A stretch of 64,000 nt of DNA from Emmonsiellopsis sp. PD_33 (GCA_032988165.1 JANTQF010000021.1:161632-225631), one strand, 5' to 3'; positions 11,080 to 21,890 are shown, numbered from the stretch's first letter. The notes: generated by a model not told the origin, from the sequence alone. Program-made: numbers and translations.

Positions 11080-11810
11080 CTATTTACAGTCATTCATTTT
11101 GATCTCATCTAAATGGTGGAAGCTTACAATAAATCTCACTACCTGACTCATACCTGAGAACTATATGCACACCTTAATCACACCCAGGATTTCATTTGAA
11201 AGGTTGAAAGCTGCATGTTTATTCAAATAATTACTAAGAAAGTTGAAGTGTAATATAGCCTCAAAATCTTAAGATTTCATATGAATGGGGAGACCTCCCT
11301 GATAAAGGTCTTTACTGACTGAGTAAAAGTAATTAGACTTAGTGTTGAATGTTCATCTTCTTACATGCCAGAGTAAAATGGCCCTGCAGAATGCTCAGAG
11401 GATATAATTATTATAATAATATAAATAATTAATATAGTGATAAATCTTTTAGAAGACCTCTGGCTAGAGACCTACTAAGTGATAGTTTATCTTATGAATT
11501 AAATGCCTATATGTCAACTACACTGAAATACCCTTCTGTAGGCCCTCAATGAATTTTTTGGTTATATTAGAATCCTAGATCTCAGTCATCTTTGTGTATA
11601 TGAATGCTGAGTGTATATTCTTGATAAAATAATTCTAAAACTATGAAAAATGGTGTTTAGGGCAAAAATTGATTATCTTATTAGATATATCTTAATGAAT
11701 GTTTTCTGTATCTGGCTCCCATGAGAATGCAGGGTTATTGAATTTAGAGATGTTATTTTTAATGAAAATACCTTCTTTGATTCTAATAATATATCTAAAT
11801 AGATGTCACT
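11080..11810 (+). pseudogene. copia integrase
   Basis: Plus-strand translation with several stops shows the copia integrase signature. There is a catalytic aspartate segment near 11095 (HFDLI), a THT-x-ELYA segment, and the hallmark PE-x-NGPAE at about 11378-11400 with its flanking Ser codons. A VYECRVYI-type block lies near 11600. The hallmark glutamine codon is now a stop. Confidence 0.75.
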
Positions 11811-12479
11811 AATGTCCTCAGTACTAGAAGATCTTTTGCCTCCCCTAAATATCTAGAAAAATGTGAGGTTTAAAATTAAAGAAATCTTAAATGAAGAGTC
11901 AGATAAGAAAACACTAATTTCTACCTCTCTTAACCTTTCTTTGCATTTCACTATAATAATTCTAAAAGCTTTAAAATAAACATCAGAGCCTTCTTTGTAG
12001 TCACTACTAACCCTAGAGCTGACTCCTATATGAAATCCTCCAATTTCTAGAGCTATGTGACTGATCAGTGGATTTCAAGTTATTAACAATCTAAATGTCT
12101 AACTCTTTGATATGATGGAACAAGCAATGTCAACATCAACTCAAAATGAGCAGGATAGTAGTTTTAATAGGAAAATTTATGATGATATAACTAATGAGAA
12201 CATCATCAGTAGATATAGATCTTAAAAACTAAATACAGACTATTCTATAGACTATGTGGCTGTCCTCCACTTTCTTAACTACTCTCCTAGATTTTATTCA
12301 ATGTTTGCTATGGCTATTATGAATTAATCTATGCCTAACTGCTTACACTGTGATCTCTTACTACCCCCTCTGTAAGGTTGGAAAGAAGCTCTCAAACATT
12401 GTTTTTAAAATGAATGGCATGTCACTGTGGATTTTGAGTATAAAACTCTTGAAGAAAAAAGTTACTAATCTCTAGAAAA

Positions 12480-13110
12480 GATCTCAGATGATATCTGCAA
12501 AGCTCTGCTGTTGATGTGGGTATTCACCTACAAATATAATTATTAATATGAATGGATATGTTATGAAATTCAAGGCCTGCCTTATTATCAGAGGAAATCT
12601 ATGGGAAAATAAGACCTTAGAGACTAGATTCTCAACTCTTGTGTTGAAAGTATTCTGCCTCCTAATGACTGTTACAGCTGCCTTTAATCTAGAAGTGCAT
12701 CAATTTGATGCTATTAATACCTTTCTGAATGTCAGAATAGAATCTTAGGTTTATATTTAACTATCAGTCAGATATAAGAATTCTGGAAATTGATTACTTC
12801 TTTATAGAGCTCTCTACAGACTCCCAGAATCTCCCCTTCTATGGAACAAGAAATTAGGGAATACCCTGAAAGAATTTAGGCTTGAGAAAGTACCTAAGGA
12901 GCTGTGTCTCTATATAAATGCCTGCCTTACAGTGTTCTTCTATGTTAATGACATCATTATATTATATCACAAATAGAATAAATAGATGTTTTTGAACCTC
13001 TACTGTGATCTGCAGGCACATTATGAACTATAGAACATGAGAGAATTGACCTGGTTTTTAGGAATTTAAGTACTTAGAGACTATATCACCAATAAATTAT
13101 GATTATGTTA
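12480..13110 (+). pseudogene. copia reverse transcriptase
   Basis: The open piece 12548-12748 reads KFKACLIIRGN, then FSTLVLKVFCLLMTVTAAF and HQFDAINTFLN, the typical copia RT start. Downstream are an LYRLPESP-type segment and a catalytic box at 12941-12952 reading FYVND instead of YVDD. Stops follow the piece where QVYI-x-Q is expected (TAG, TAA). The first catalytic aspartate of the box is therefore lost. Confidence 0.88.
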
Positions 13111-13436
13111 AGACAGCTATATGATTAAAATAGTGTGTAAATTTAACCTCATAAGTTGCAGGTGCTATCACATGCTATTACCCCTTAAGTTGATACTCCC
13201 TTATAAAGGTTCTACTTCTCCTTAAGAATTATTTGCTTACTAGTGCCATATTGGATCTACTCTCTACCCTGTGGTAGGCACTTACTCCAACCTTATATAC
13301 ACTGCAGATGTTATGGTAGATTAAATGGTTAATCCTGGTCTCTAATATAGAAATATGATAAACTGCCTCATTATCTATACCTTTCAACATTGAAATCTGA
13401 CAATTGAATACAGTGCCCTGCCACTGGATTTGAATG

Positions 13437-13441
13437 AACTG
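13437..13441. repeat. Target-site duplication of gypsy element 2, left copy
   Basis: The bases aactg are repeated at 19012-19016. Joining the two flanks restores the copia reading register across the insertion point. Confidence 0.88.
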
Positions 13442-13695
13442 TGTAACAGGTGTGCTCTGATAAGTGAATTGTGCAAGCTATATACTAGAATCAAAATTGT
13501 AATTGCTAGAGAAAGAAAGGAAAAAGGAAAAGGAATTATAAGATCATGCAATATAAATAAAAGGGAATTATGCAAGATTGAAGTAAATAAATGTTCATAT
13601 GAAGGCCTGATTGGAGGCATCTGATTGAGCAGTTGGAGATTGAATGAAGTTTAGGTGAGTTATAGATATAGAGTATAAGGGCATAGCCCTTCACA
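13442..13695 (-). repeat. LTR of gypsy element 2 (3' LTR of the minus-strand element)
   Basis: This 254-bp copy matches 18758-19011. In plus-strand view it starts TGTAACAG where the partner has TATAATGA. All eight differences in the first fifteen bases are transitions. Confidence 0.9.
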
Positions 13696-13789
13696 TTATC
13701 CCCCCCTATCTGGATTTGAAGGGTGGGTGGGAGGTCTCAGAAAATTGGATGTAGAATAGTGTAGGTGGAGTCTCATTGAGTAGGTGTAG

Positions 13790-13945
13790 CTCTTTATAAT
13801 GGGCAAGTACAGTGGTATCTTGCAGGATAGAGGTTGATTCCCATGAAGGAACTTCATATCTAAGCTATTTCATCAGGTACTAAAATCCTTATCTATAGTA
13901 GTAGTGGTTGAGGATGACTTCAATCTCATATTCTACCTCATTATC
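13790..13945 (-). pseudogene. Chromodomain of gypsy element 2
   Basis: Minus-strand translation gives DNEVEYEIEVILNH, then a Y-R-stop-G-F-stop-YL-x-K core, then YEVPSWES with the tryptophan and glutamate kept, and a trailing amphipathic helix. This is the chromodomain pattern (E-x-E-x-E-x-IL; G-x-x-YL-x-KW-x-G; TWEP). Only about 100 bp separate it from the LTR. Confidence 0.65.
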
Positions 13946-15999
13946 TTCCCTGATGATGCCAGGTAGATGCCAGTTAGTAATCTCTTATGAGGAAAATGAG
14001 TTGGTAGAGGCTTTGCAGAGTAGGTTCATGTGAAATATGTTATAAATTCTGGGTGGTGTGTCAAGATAGTAGTTATAACTTCTCAGGACTTCAATGATAG
14101 TGTACTTAGCATATTAGTAATCAAGCATGTGAGATGGGCAATCAATTATGATGTTTTAAAGGTCTAGTCAGATCTTATTACCTACCTTATAGTATTCAGT
14201 AGAATTTTAGTGGATATTTATATGATTCTATTAGTTCTACTAAGTACTGATTATAGAGGATTCAGCTCACTCATAAGCTTGCTGGAGTTTCAAAATGATG
14301 ATGTCTGCAATTTGAATTAAACTATGAGGTGAAGTGGAAGGTTCAGACAATTTAATGAGATTAAGAACTTTAAGGTTATAACTATATGAGAGGAAAAATA
14401 GGCTAATATCAGTACTAATAGTGTTATGATTATTGATTGTGAGTTCAGCATGTAGGAGAAGTTCATTCTAGTTATTCTAAATATATAAATAGAACTTTTA
14501 GAGATAGTTCTTAGTTGTCTGAATTATATGTTCAGTGCTACTGTCAGTTTTAGGATAATAGGTGGTTGAGAGGTGCTGGGAGATCTTGAGGAGCTGATAG
14601 ATTTAGCTTCAAATAGCTCTAATGAACTGGGTTCTATAGTCTGAGATAATTGTATGAGATAGACTGTACTGATGATAAAATGAACTTTAGAGGAAAGCTT
14701 TAGCTACTATGGGTGCATTCATCTTCATATAGAGTTTAAGGATAATACCTTTACTGAGGTAATTAATAATGATAAGGATATTTTTGTAGCTGTTACTTAT
14801 GGAGAGGTCTACTGCAAAATTAATGATAATATCATGTCAGACATATTTGAGAATTAGAAGAGATTTGAGTAGATCTTAGTAGCAGTTCTGCCAGATGATG
14901 ATGGATTAATAGATGTTGTAGTTCTAAGTAAACTGTTAGATACTCTAAGATATATTAAGCTAGTAGAAATCTTAAGATAAAATTTAATAGAGTGCTTCAC
15001 AGTTTAAATGACTAATCATCAGAGAATTATGAGTTTCTTGTATGATTTGGGTATACAATGATTCTGAATCAGAAACCTACTGCCTCCTCTAGAAGTGTAG
15101 TTAGGAGTCAGGATCTATAGAGCATTTAGTGATATCAATATAGACTTAGAGTTTAGATGGAAAATAGTGAGCTTTATCTTGAATGATTTAGATCATCATT
15201 TAAAGGCATTCATCAGAGGCAGCAGTAGTGTCCCAGAGTCTCTAAAGTGAGGATAAGGTAGTCATAATTAGTAGGATGACAGGTAAGGTATATATTACTT
15301 CATATGATGTTACTTCAGATTCTTTGAGAGTCTATGAATCTAATAGTCTTTATTTGCAGTTTACTCAGCAGGTATTAGAGTCTTTAGAAGATATATTCTA
15401 TTTACATCAGAAGAGGGTGTTAGCCATGAAGTTCTCTGTACCAGAATGATAATAAATTGTAAAATAGAAGTAGCTGAGAAATTTAGCTTAATACATTTAG
15501 TATTTAGAGAGTTTATGAGTTGTTATGAAATATTAGAGGTTCTTATGATCTGTGATGATTTTGAAGTTTTTCATGCTACAGAGTTTGAAGTTCCATTCTT
15601 CTAGACATTAAATGATGGTGAGGAGTTCCTTATCATAAATTTTATAGTTAGCTTTAGCAGGGCTGAGCTTCTTGAATATGAATGTGCAGGATTGCAGGAT
15701 GCCTTTATTATCTCATTACATGAGAGTATTGCCTGTAATGTAACTAGAAGAGTCTGTTTCAACCACTATTAAATAATTAGAGTTAAATGTAATGAGCATC
15801 AGGATAGAGACAAACATCTATTTAAGGTGCATAAATACCTTATCTACCTCCTTAAATCATAGAAATTACTGGTCTTTGCATATGAGATTGGTCAGTAGTT
15901 AGATGATGTCAGAAAAATCCTGAATGAAGTGTTGATAGAAATTTGTGAATTTTAGGAAGTCTTATATGTCTTTTATAATTATAGAGGCCTTCTATTTGA

Positions 16000-16855
16000 G
16001 GATAGTAATAATCTTCTTGGGGTTCATATGGACTCTCTTTCCTGCCTCTATGATGAAGTCAAGGTAGATTATCTCTTGAACTTTAAAGGTAGATTTATTG
16101 ATGTCAATTGGAAGACTGTATTTGTAGAGGTAGATGAGGACTTTTTAAATGTACTCTTAATACTACTTGCAGGATCTATTGGTGAAGATGAGGATGTCAT
16201 TGAGATAGATGAAAGTAAATTCATTTAAATAGTCTTATAAGGCCTAGTTGATGTATTTCTAGAAGGTGCTCAGGATATTTATAAGATTAAAGAGAATAAC
16301 TGTCCATTCAAATAGATTATATCTTATATAAAAGGTGATTAGTCATTCATCTCCTTCTGCAATTCAGATCTTATAGAATGTGAAAATGACATCCAGCTTT
16401 GTAAACCACTTGACTTGACCAATCTATTTGAGAGTCTCATTGATTAACAGTAGTAGGTAATAATCTTTTTAGGTGAGGCAGTTGAGATCCTAATAGTTAA
16501 CATAGAACTAAAGATTTCTATCTGGCTTTTTCATAAAAAGTATGAGTACACCTGCAGGTAAATTACTAACTCAGATGAAACTCTTATTCAGAAAATCATT
16601 AAGGGTCTTATAAAGTATAAGTAGTTTATCATACAATATGTTGTATAGTAATTCTTAGGGCAGCTAAGGGTCTTTACCATCTATCTTCTCAAGTTTAATA
16701 TAGTAATTATATATACTGCAGAATAGTAGGAGCTTCTCAGCAGCCTTATAATTAAAAACATTGAGGAATTTATAATAGTATGGAGGGAGGACTGTTGTGA
16801 GATTAATCTTTAGCTTCTTAGAAAGCTGTGAGAGGGCCTTCTCTATATTAGTCAT
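16000..16855 (-). pseudogene. Protease-RT linker and reverse transcriptase of gypsy element 2
   Basis: The open piece 16855-16664 (MTNIEKALSQLSKKLKIN...) matches the linker before gypsy RT, with LPPYYYKFLNVF and KAAEKL segments. Stop-broken translation below it gives LNRLTKKDYY, WFTKLDVI, the LFEW segment, and a YLNDIL box near 16190-16210, where gypsy RT normally has YLDDIL. The catalytic first Asp of the box reads Asn, as in the copia RT. Confidence 0.75.
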
Positions 16856-17399
16856 GCTGGTAGTGAAGATTTCAATAGGAAGTTAAGACTTAAATTTCTA
16901 ATTATAGCTTTAAAGGAGGTTATAGATGTTGATGGAAATTTGGTGAAGGTCAGTAGTCTTATAAATATCTTTTTTAGAGATGTAGATGCCTCTAGGAAAT
17001 ATAATACATTAATTATGAGTATTAATGAGAGCTTGATGTTCAGATAGCTATAATAGACCTAGCATGAAGTCATATGGGAGATTCTCAATCTCATACATAT
17101 AAGTGTTTTCTCAGAGAAATCTACTAATATTAACATTAAGTTTCACTATATTTTGTATGAAGCTACCTGTGTCACCATTGACACCTTTAATCTTTTAGGG
17201 GTTGATTGGGATACACAGGAGGTTATAATAGTTAATCATATGAGAGTGAATTATTAAATAGTAACAACAACTACTATCTATCATAGCATTCATATTAAAA
17301 GAATAATTAACTACAGTAGGTATAAGGATTACTGGAACAGTCATTTTCTTCTTAAAGGTCTTTCTATCTAACTCTGAGAGCTTCTACTCATAATTTTAT

Positions 17400-18459
17400 G
17401 TAGAAGCTAGTCTTTTTTTAAATCTGACTTAGCATCTTTAAAGTCTTCCTCCTCTTTAGGCTTAATTTGTACATTTATGAATCATACAGGTAGTTTTAGA
17501 GGAATATGGGTTTCACAGCAGTTAGCAGCTCTGTGCCCAGATTTATCACAGTTAATGCAGACACCTTGAGCACAGCAGTTAATGACAGCAGCAATAATTA
17601 TATTTAGAATATAGAATGCATTCATGCAGGTAGATCCTATAGACATTCAATTCATAATGTTTAGATCTTTCAGCTGAGAGGTCTTGAGGAAGGCCTTCCC
17701 AGAGGTAGTAGAGATACTACTATAGATTTAGTCCTGAATGGCCTTAATCTCAGATAGGTTATTTTCTATACTACAGAGCTTCATACAATATTCAAGGTAT
17801 ATTGAAGGTTCAACAGAGGTGACAGTCTGCTATAGAAGTTCAAACTTAATGACTTTCTTGAGTAGAGCCTTCTTGATAGTATCATCTCATAACTGGCTGC
17901 TGGCTTCCAGGATCTTCTGATTGAATCTCAGAAGAAAGACAGCAAGTAGATTAGTTTTCTGATGAATACTGTGTAGTCAGGTTAGAGCCTTCTAGGCTAC
18001 TAAGAGATTAGAGAAAAGAATGTCAAGCTGATTGAGGATGATGTTAGAGATCATAGAAATGAGCTTGATATTAGCCTTCATCTAAAGGTGGAATTAGGTG
18101 ATAGCAGTGTCAGAGAGTCAGATGTAGATATACCAGACCTGGTTAGTAAGAGATCTAATTATATGACTATCTAAGATGATTTTGACCTTCACACTGAGAT
18201 GCTAGGCAGAATATTCAGTGATTTATTCACCCATGAATTTCTCAAGGGTGACAAGCCTTTCTTTTAGGTGTCTTGGGAAGTTCTCAAAAGGAGTAATCAG
18301 GTGAGCAGGAGTCAGGATAGAAGCTGAAGTTAATATGAGCATATAATTTTATTTAATAATGAGGTTAATTTTATTTGTAAGCTATTAAATGAAGTTTTGA
18401 AATTCAGCATTAAAGTTCTGAGGAGAGATGCTATCTTTATGTGGAGGATCCATGTTCAT
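17400..18459 (-). pseudogene. gag of gypsy element 2, with a preserved zinc knuckle
   Basis: The ATG at 18459 begins MNMDPPHKDSISPQNF, and the frame continues with stops through an ITPFENFPRHL segment. Near 17560-17515 it contains VCINCDKSGHRAANC. This is a complete C-x2-C-x4-H-x4-C zinc knuckle, the RNA-binding module of gag. Confidence 0.72.
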
Positions 18460-18757
18460 GATGGATTTAAAAGATTATTTGGATTCAGAGAGTTTGAAGG
18501 ATTCAGGAAGTTTAGAGGATTTAAAAAGTTTAGAGGAAAATCTCATGAAATATTGATATAAACCATCAGGGCTTTAGGGCCTTTTACTGACACATTGTCT
18601 GGTAAAGCTGAGCTGAGTGAGTTGTATTTTGAATTTTAGAAGAGTTTACTGTATATATAAATTATATTTCAAAAGAATCTACTATACATGTAAATCACAT
18701 TTAGAGGGTGAATATAATGAGGATCTCTAAGAAGAGATTAAGCAAGTAATTACAAAA

Positions 18758-19011
18758 TATAATGAGCACACTCTGATAAGTAGATTATATAAGCTATACA
18801 CTAGAATTAAGATTGTAATTGTTAGAGAAAGAAAGAAAAAAGGAAAAGAAATCACAAGATCATACAATATAAATAGAAGGAAATTACATAAGGTTAGAGT
18901 AGATAAACATTTATATGAAGGCCTGATTAGAGGTGTCCAATCAGGTAGTTAGAGATTGAGTGAAGTTTGAGTGAGCTATAAATATAGGGTATAAGAGTGT
19001 AGCCCTTCACA
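18758..19011 (-). repeat. LTR of gypsy element 2 (5' LTR of the minus-strand element)
   Basis: This 254-bp partner of 13442-13695 ends CTTCACA in plus-strand view and is followed by aactg at 19012-19016. Confidence 0.9.
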
Positions 19012-19016
19012 AACTG

Positions 19017-19540
19017 ATATTCAAAATATATGCAGATGTGGCATTTACAGATGAACTCACTACCTGAATGAGCATTCAGAGAATAATGTTTACCCTATTT
19101 GAAGATACCTTTAACTAGAAGTCTTCAAAATAATGAACTGTTAGTACCTCTTTTACTGAATCAGAGCTTTTAGCTATATTTACTACTGCTAAAGAAGCAT
19201 ACTAGTAGAAATGAGTCTTCAATTAAATAGGATTTAACCCTCAGTGTGAAATTGTAATTCAAAATAACAATGCTCAAATGATCTATTTACTCATGGATTT
19301 TTCACTCTGATTATTAATGAAGCTCTGCTATATTAATATTTATAATCACTGACTCTATCAGGAGGTTTGAGAAGGGTGTCTATAGATACTTTAGATATCT
19401 ACAAAAGAGATACCTATAGATGGTTTCACTAAATTACTCTTTTATGCTAGCCATGAGAAGTTCTTACAACTCATTAACCTTATTAATATCAGTAAGAAGC
19501 TACTGAAATAATCTATGTATGCCTATGAATGATCTATTCA
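19017..19540 (+). pseudogene. copia RNase H, resumed after gypsy element 2
   Basis: Plus-strand translation gives IFKIYADVAFTDEL. This is the first catalytic strand of copia RNase H (Y-x-D-A-x-FA-D). A T-E-S-E-L segment followed by A-K-E-A lies near 19160-19200, and an IQNNNAQ-type segment near 19260. Several stops interrupt it. Confidence 0.75.
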
Positions 19541-19551
19541 GTAAGGGGGTA
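19541..19551 (+). promoter_or_regulatory. Polypurine tract of the copia element
   Basis: The run gtaagggggta directly precedes the right LTR, at the standard position for plus-strand primer formation. Confidence 0.75.
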
Positions 19552-19862
19552 TGTGAGAATATGAGGGATAATGTGCTATTAAATGCTCAGACCTCTAAGG
19601 AATTACACATATTTGATCCTTGCACTCACTGTCTTTCATTTTTAGATATATAGATTTTTTCTCTGTTTTTCTTGTATAGTGATATCTTCTGATCATTTTG
19701 GTGGTTTTCTACACCTATTTTACTAGGTTTTCTCATTTTTGTGATCTCCAGCTATCACATGCTGAGGAATTATAAATAGCAGTGAAATTTACCCTCTTAG
19801 ATAGTTGAATCAATTGAACATCTCCTCTTTTCTTTCACCTACCTACACTACAATCTCTCATA
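19552..19862 (+). repeat. Right LTR of the copia element
   Basis: This 311-bp partner of 1446-1756 contains no CpG. The second caagg duplication follows at 19863-19867. Confidence 0.93.
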
Positions 19863-19867
19863 CAAGG

Positions 19868-20304
19868 CCATGCTTGATGCATAAGCAGATTGGACAGGCT
19901 GGCCTCCCTTGCTCATTAGCAGTTATTGTTCTTTCCTGCACTAAAACAGGTACAGAACATCTGGATGAGAAGAAATCTGTGGTCATAATGATAGACATTG
20001 GAGTGATCTAAGAAGAAGAAAAGCGCATCTGAGCTCGATTTTTAGATCTGTCGTGAGATTTAACTATTCTAGAGTGGGGCTGCAGGTTAACTAGTTAAGC
20101 CCCACTAAAATTAGAGCCCATGTCCCCACAACTTTAATTAAGTCTAATAATTTGCTTAACTCAGAGCAGCAGCCAGGTTTAACAAATCTATCATTAAAGA
20201 CAAACGAGCAGTGCGCGTAACCACGAACCTCCCATAAGAAAATTCAGTCTATCCAAACCATCCCCCGGTGTTTAGCATGGGCTTCCTCTTTCGTCACCAA
20301 GTTC
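19868..20304. other. Right flank of the island, with a perfect inverted repeat
   Basis: The first 150 bp after the element also lack CpG; normal composition returns at about 20020. At 20073-20106 a 9-bp inverted repeat (agtggggct / agccccact) encloses the palindrome ttaactagttaa. No gene is seen; the end of this stretch is the 3' side of the phosphatase gene. Confidence 0.5.
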
Positions 20305-21157
20305 CTACTCTCCGCGGTCCTTTTGAGTACCAGCGCCCGGTCCATCCCGGAACTCAAGAACAACCTTCCCATCCTCCAACCCAGAAACAATTATGTTTCG
20401 CATATCCTTCACCACCCAGTCCGGCTCTGCCAGTCTGATCTTCTCCTCTGTGTGGGTTGTCACAAGTCCCACAACCTTACAGCCTGCCGCCTTTCCAGCC
20501 TTAATTCCCGCAGGGCTGTCTTCGAGAACGAGAACGTCCTTATCCGCTGCCTCCAATCCTAAATTCTTCCGCCCTAGGAGATATCCTGCCGGGTCAGGTT
20601 TCCCCTGGGCTACATCCTCGGCGACAACAAGGTGCTCTGGTCGCGGGAGTTTCATGACCTGGAGCCAGCCGGTTACGAGGGTGGTGGTCCCGCTTGTGAC
20701 GATCGCCCACGGGACTGATTTCGATTCAATTTGTTGCAACAAATGTTTCGCCCCGGGAATTTCGGTAGCGTCAACGCCATACTTCTCGGGCATGGCTCTC
20801 TCCAAATTCCTTACGTCTGGGGATTGGGTTAGCAGGTCTTCAAAAATTAGGGTGGGATAATAGGATAAAATAAAGGAGAAATCATACATTCCCAATCTGC
20901 CTTCTGTGGACTGAAGTCCTTTAGGACGTCGATGGTTCTGCGCCCATGGGCAGTCTTGAGGATAACTTCCGCGTCAATACCTATTTGTCGCCCAATCCTA
21001 GGTACGTCAGATAGATGGTCAAAAGTAGGAGAATACAGACTCACTCCTCGTAATGCTTTATCACGGCAGCCGTGGAATCTATGATGGTCCCATCCATATC
21101 GAAAAGCAAGCCATGGAAAGAGGCCGTGGTAGGCGGGCTTGAGGACTCGTTGGACAT
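20305..21157 (-). CDS. HAD-superfamily phosphatase, glycerol-1-phosphatase (GPP)-like
   Basis: Three exons (21157-21045, 20997-20888, 20837-20305) give 251 aa, about the length of yeast Gpp1/Gpp2 (250 aa). Motif I is FDMDGT with the nucleophile Asp20 and acid Asp22. Motif II is VTSGT (Ser123), the motif III lysine is in QGKPDP (Lys154), and motif IV is LEDSPAG (Glu180-Asp181). A cap domain lies between motifs I and II. The family removes phosphate from small sugar or glycerol phosphates; in yeasts it makes glycerol during osmotic stress. Substrate here is inferred: 2-deoxyglucose-6-phosphatase-like enzymes share this architecture. Start 21157 was chosen over the in-frame ATG at 21232 because the upstream extension is basic and unlike the family. 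Introns of 47 and 50 nt have standard ends. Confidence 0.85.
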
Positions 21158-21890
21158 TTTGTGTGATCTTTTTCTAAATAGTATGCCTATAACGATGGCA
21201 ATAGGAACTAATCTTGATCGGGGGCGAAGCAAATATATATACCTGGCTGCCAGCCATAGCTCGTGGAATTCTCCTCCAGGTTACAAAGGCTCACCGGATT
21301 AGCGCACCGATTGTAATCGTTGGGAACGCGAAAGAAGCCATTTTCCGCGTTGGGTTGGGAGTTACCTAGATAAGATGCCTATCAAGCCTTTGCGAGGCGG
21401 AATTCCGCTGGGGGAGAATGCGACTTCAAGTTATTGACTTGCACAAGGCTGCCAGTGTATTTGTGCTGGAACAGCTGTTTGGTGCGGGGAAGGCCAAAAA
21501 AATGCTGCCCTTTTTCCCGTCTTCCAGGAATACAAATTCCAGTCCTGATCCCAAGTCTGAAAACAGTCTGTTTTGTGCTCTTATAGAGGCACTCTTCCTT
21601 GTTGCTTGCGGTTTGTTTTGGGCTTGTGATTGCTTCATCCAACTTCAAACTTCATGGTCTTTGTTTGCTTGGTAACTACCATAGTAGCACTAGAGCATCC
21701 CACGGTAACCCAACTCATATCAAGATGAGTCTCACTCGAGATCTGAAACATACAACCTTCAAAAAACTCAAGGAAAAGTGGCCATGCATGTGGGGCAAAA
21801 AATCAACAATGATGGGCTCAGCATCAACAAGGAGGTCTCCTATTCCAGACCCACTCGTACGATCCCTCTAACCGGAGAACAACAAATCCC
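21158..21890. other. Intergenic stretch between the phosphatase and a WD40 remnant
   Basis: It has normal composition and only short overlapping frames without family features. The left end is the promoter side of the phosphatase gene. Nothing further is recognised. Confidence 0.4.

Larger units (their letters stand above)
13442..19011 (-). mobile_element. Ty3/gypsy chromovirus (element 2), 5.6 kb, decayed
   Basis: It is bounded by 254-bp LTRs and aactg duplications and inserted between the RT and RNase H segments of the copia element. Coding is on the minus strand: gag from the ATG at 18459, a CCHC zinc knuckle near 17560-17515, reverse transcriptase around 16855-16000, integrase downstream, and a chromodomain around 13945-13790 ending close to the 3' LTR. 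A polypurine tract (minus-strand GATAGGGGGGGATAA, 13696-13710) adjoins the 3' LTR. Stops interrupt every domain. It differs from element 1 in LTR, length and lack of a long 3' spacer, so it is a separate family. Confidence 0.93.
1446..19862 (+). mobile_element. Ty1/copia LTR retrotransposon, decayed and split by two later gypsy insertions
   Basis: The element is bounded by two 311-bp LTRs and a caagg duplication. Its own sequence is in three pieces: 1446-2158, 9576-13441 and 19017-19862. Together these make about 5.4 kb, a usual copia length. The plus-strand domain order is copia-type, with integrase before reverse transcriptase: gag from the ATG at 1911, integrase around 11080-11800, reverse transcriptase around 12480-13100, RNase H around 19017-19540. 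Every domain carries in-frame stops, mostly where CAA, CAG, CGA or TGG would be expected, so it cannot be autonomous. The copia frame resumes in register after both guests are removed. I infer one insertion, two later guest insertions and heavy C-to-T decay of the whole. Confidence 0.93.

Noticed and set aside
1441..19867. Whole AT-rich tract considered as a centromere or mitochondrial insertion
   Set aside because: It is fully explained by three LTR elements with matching ends and duplications, and contains no mitochondrial gene.
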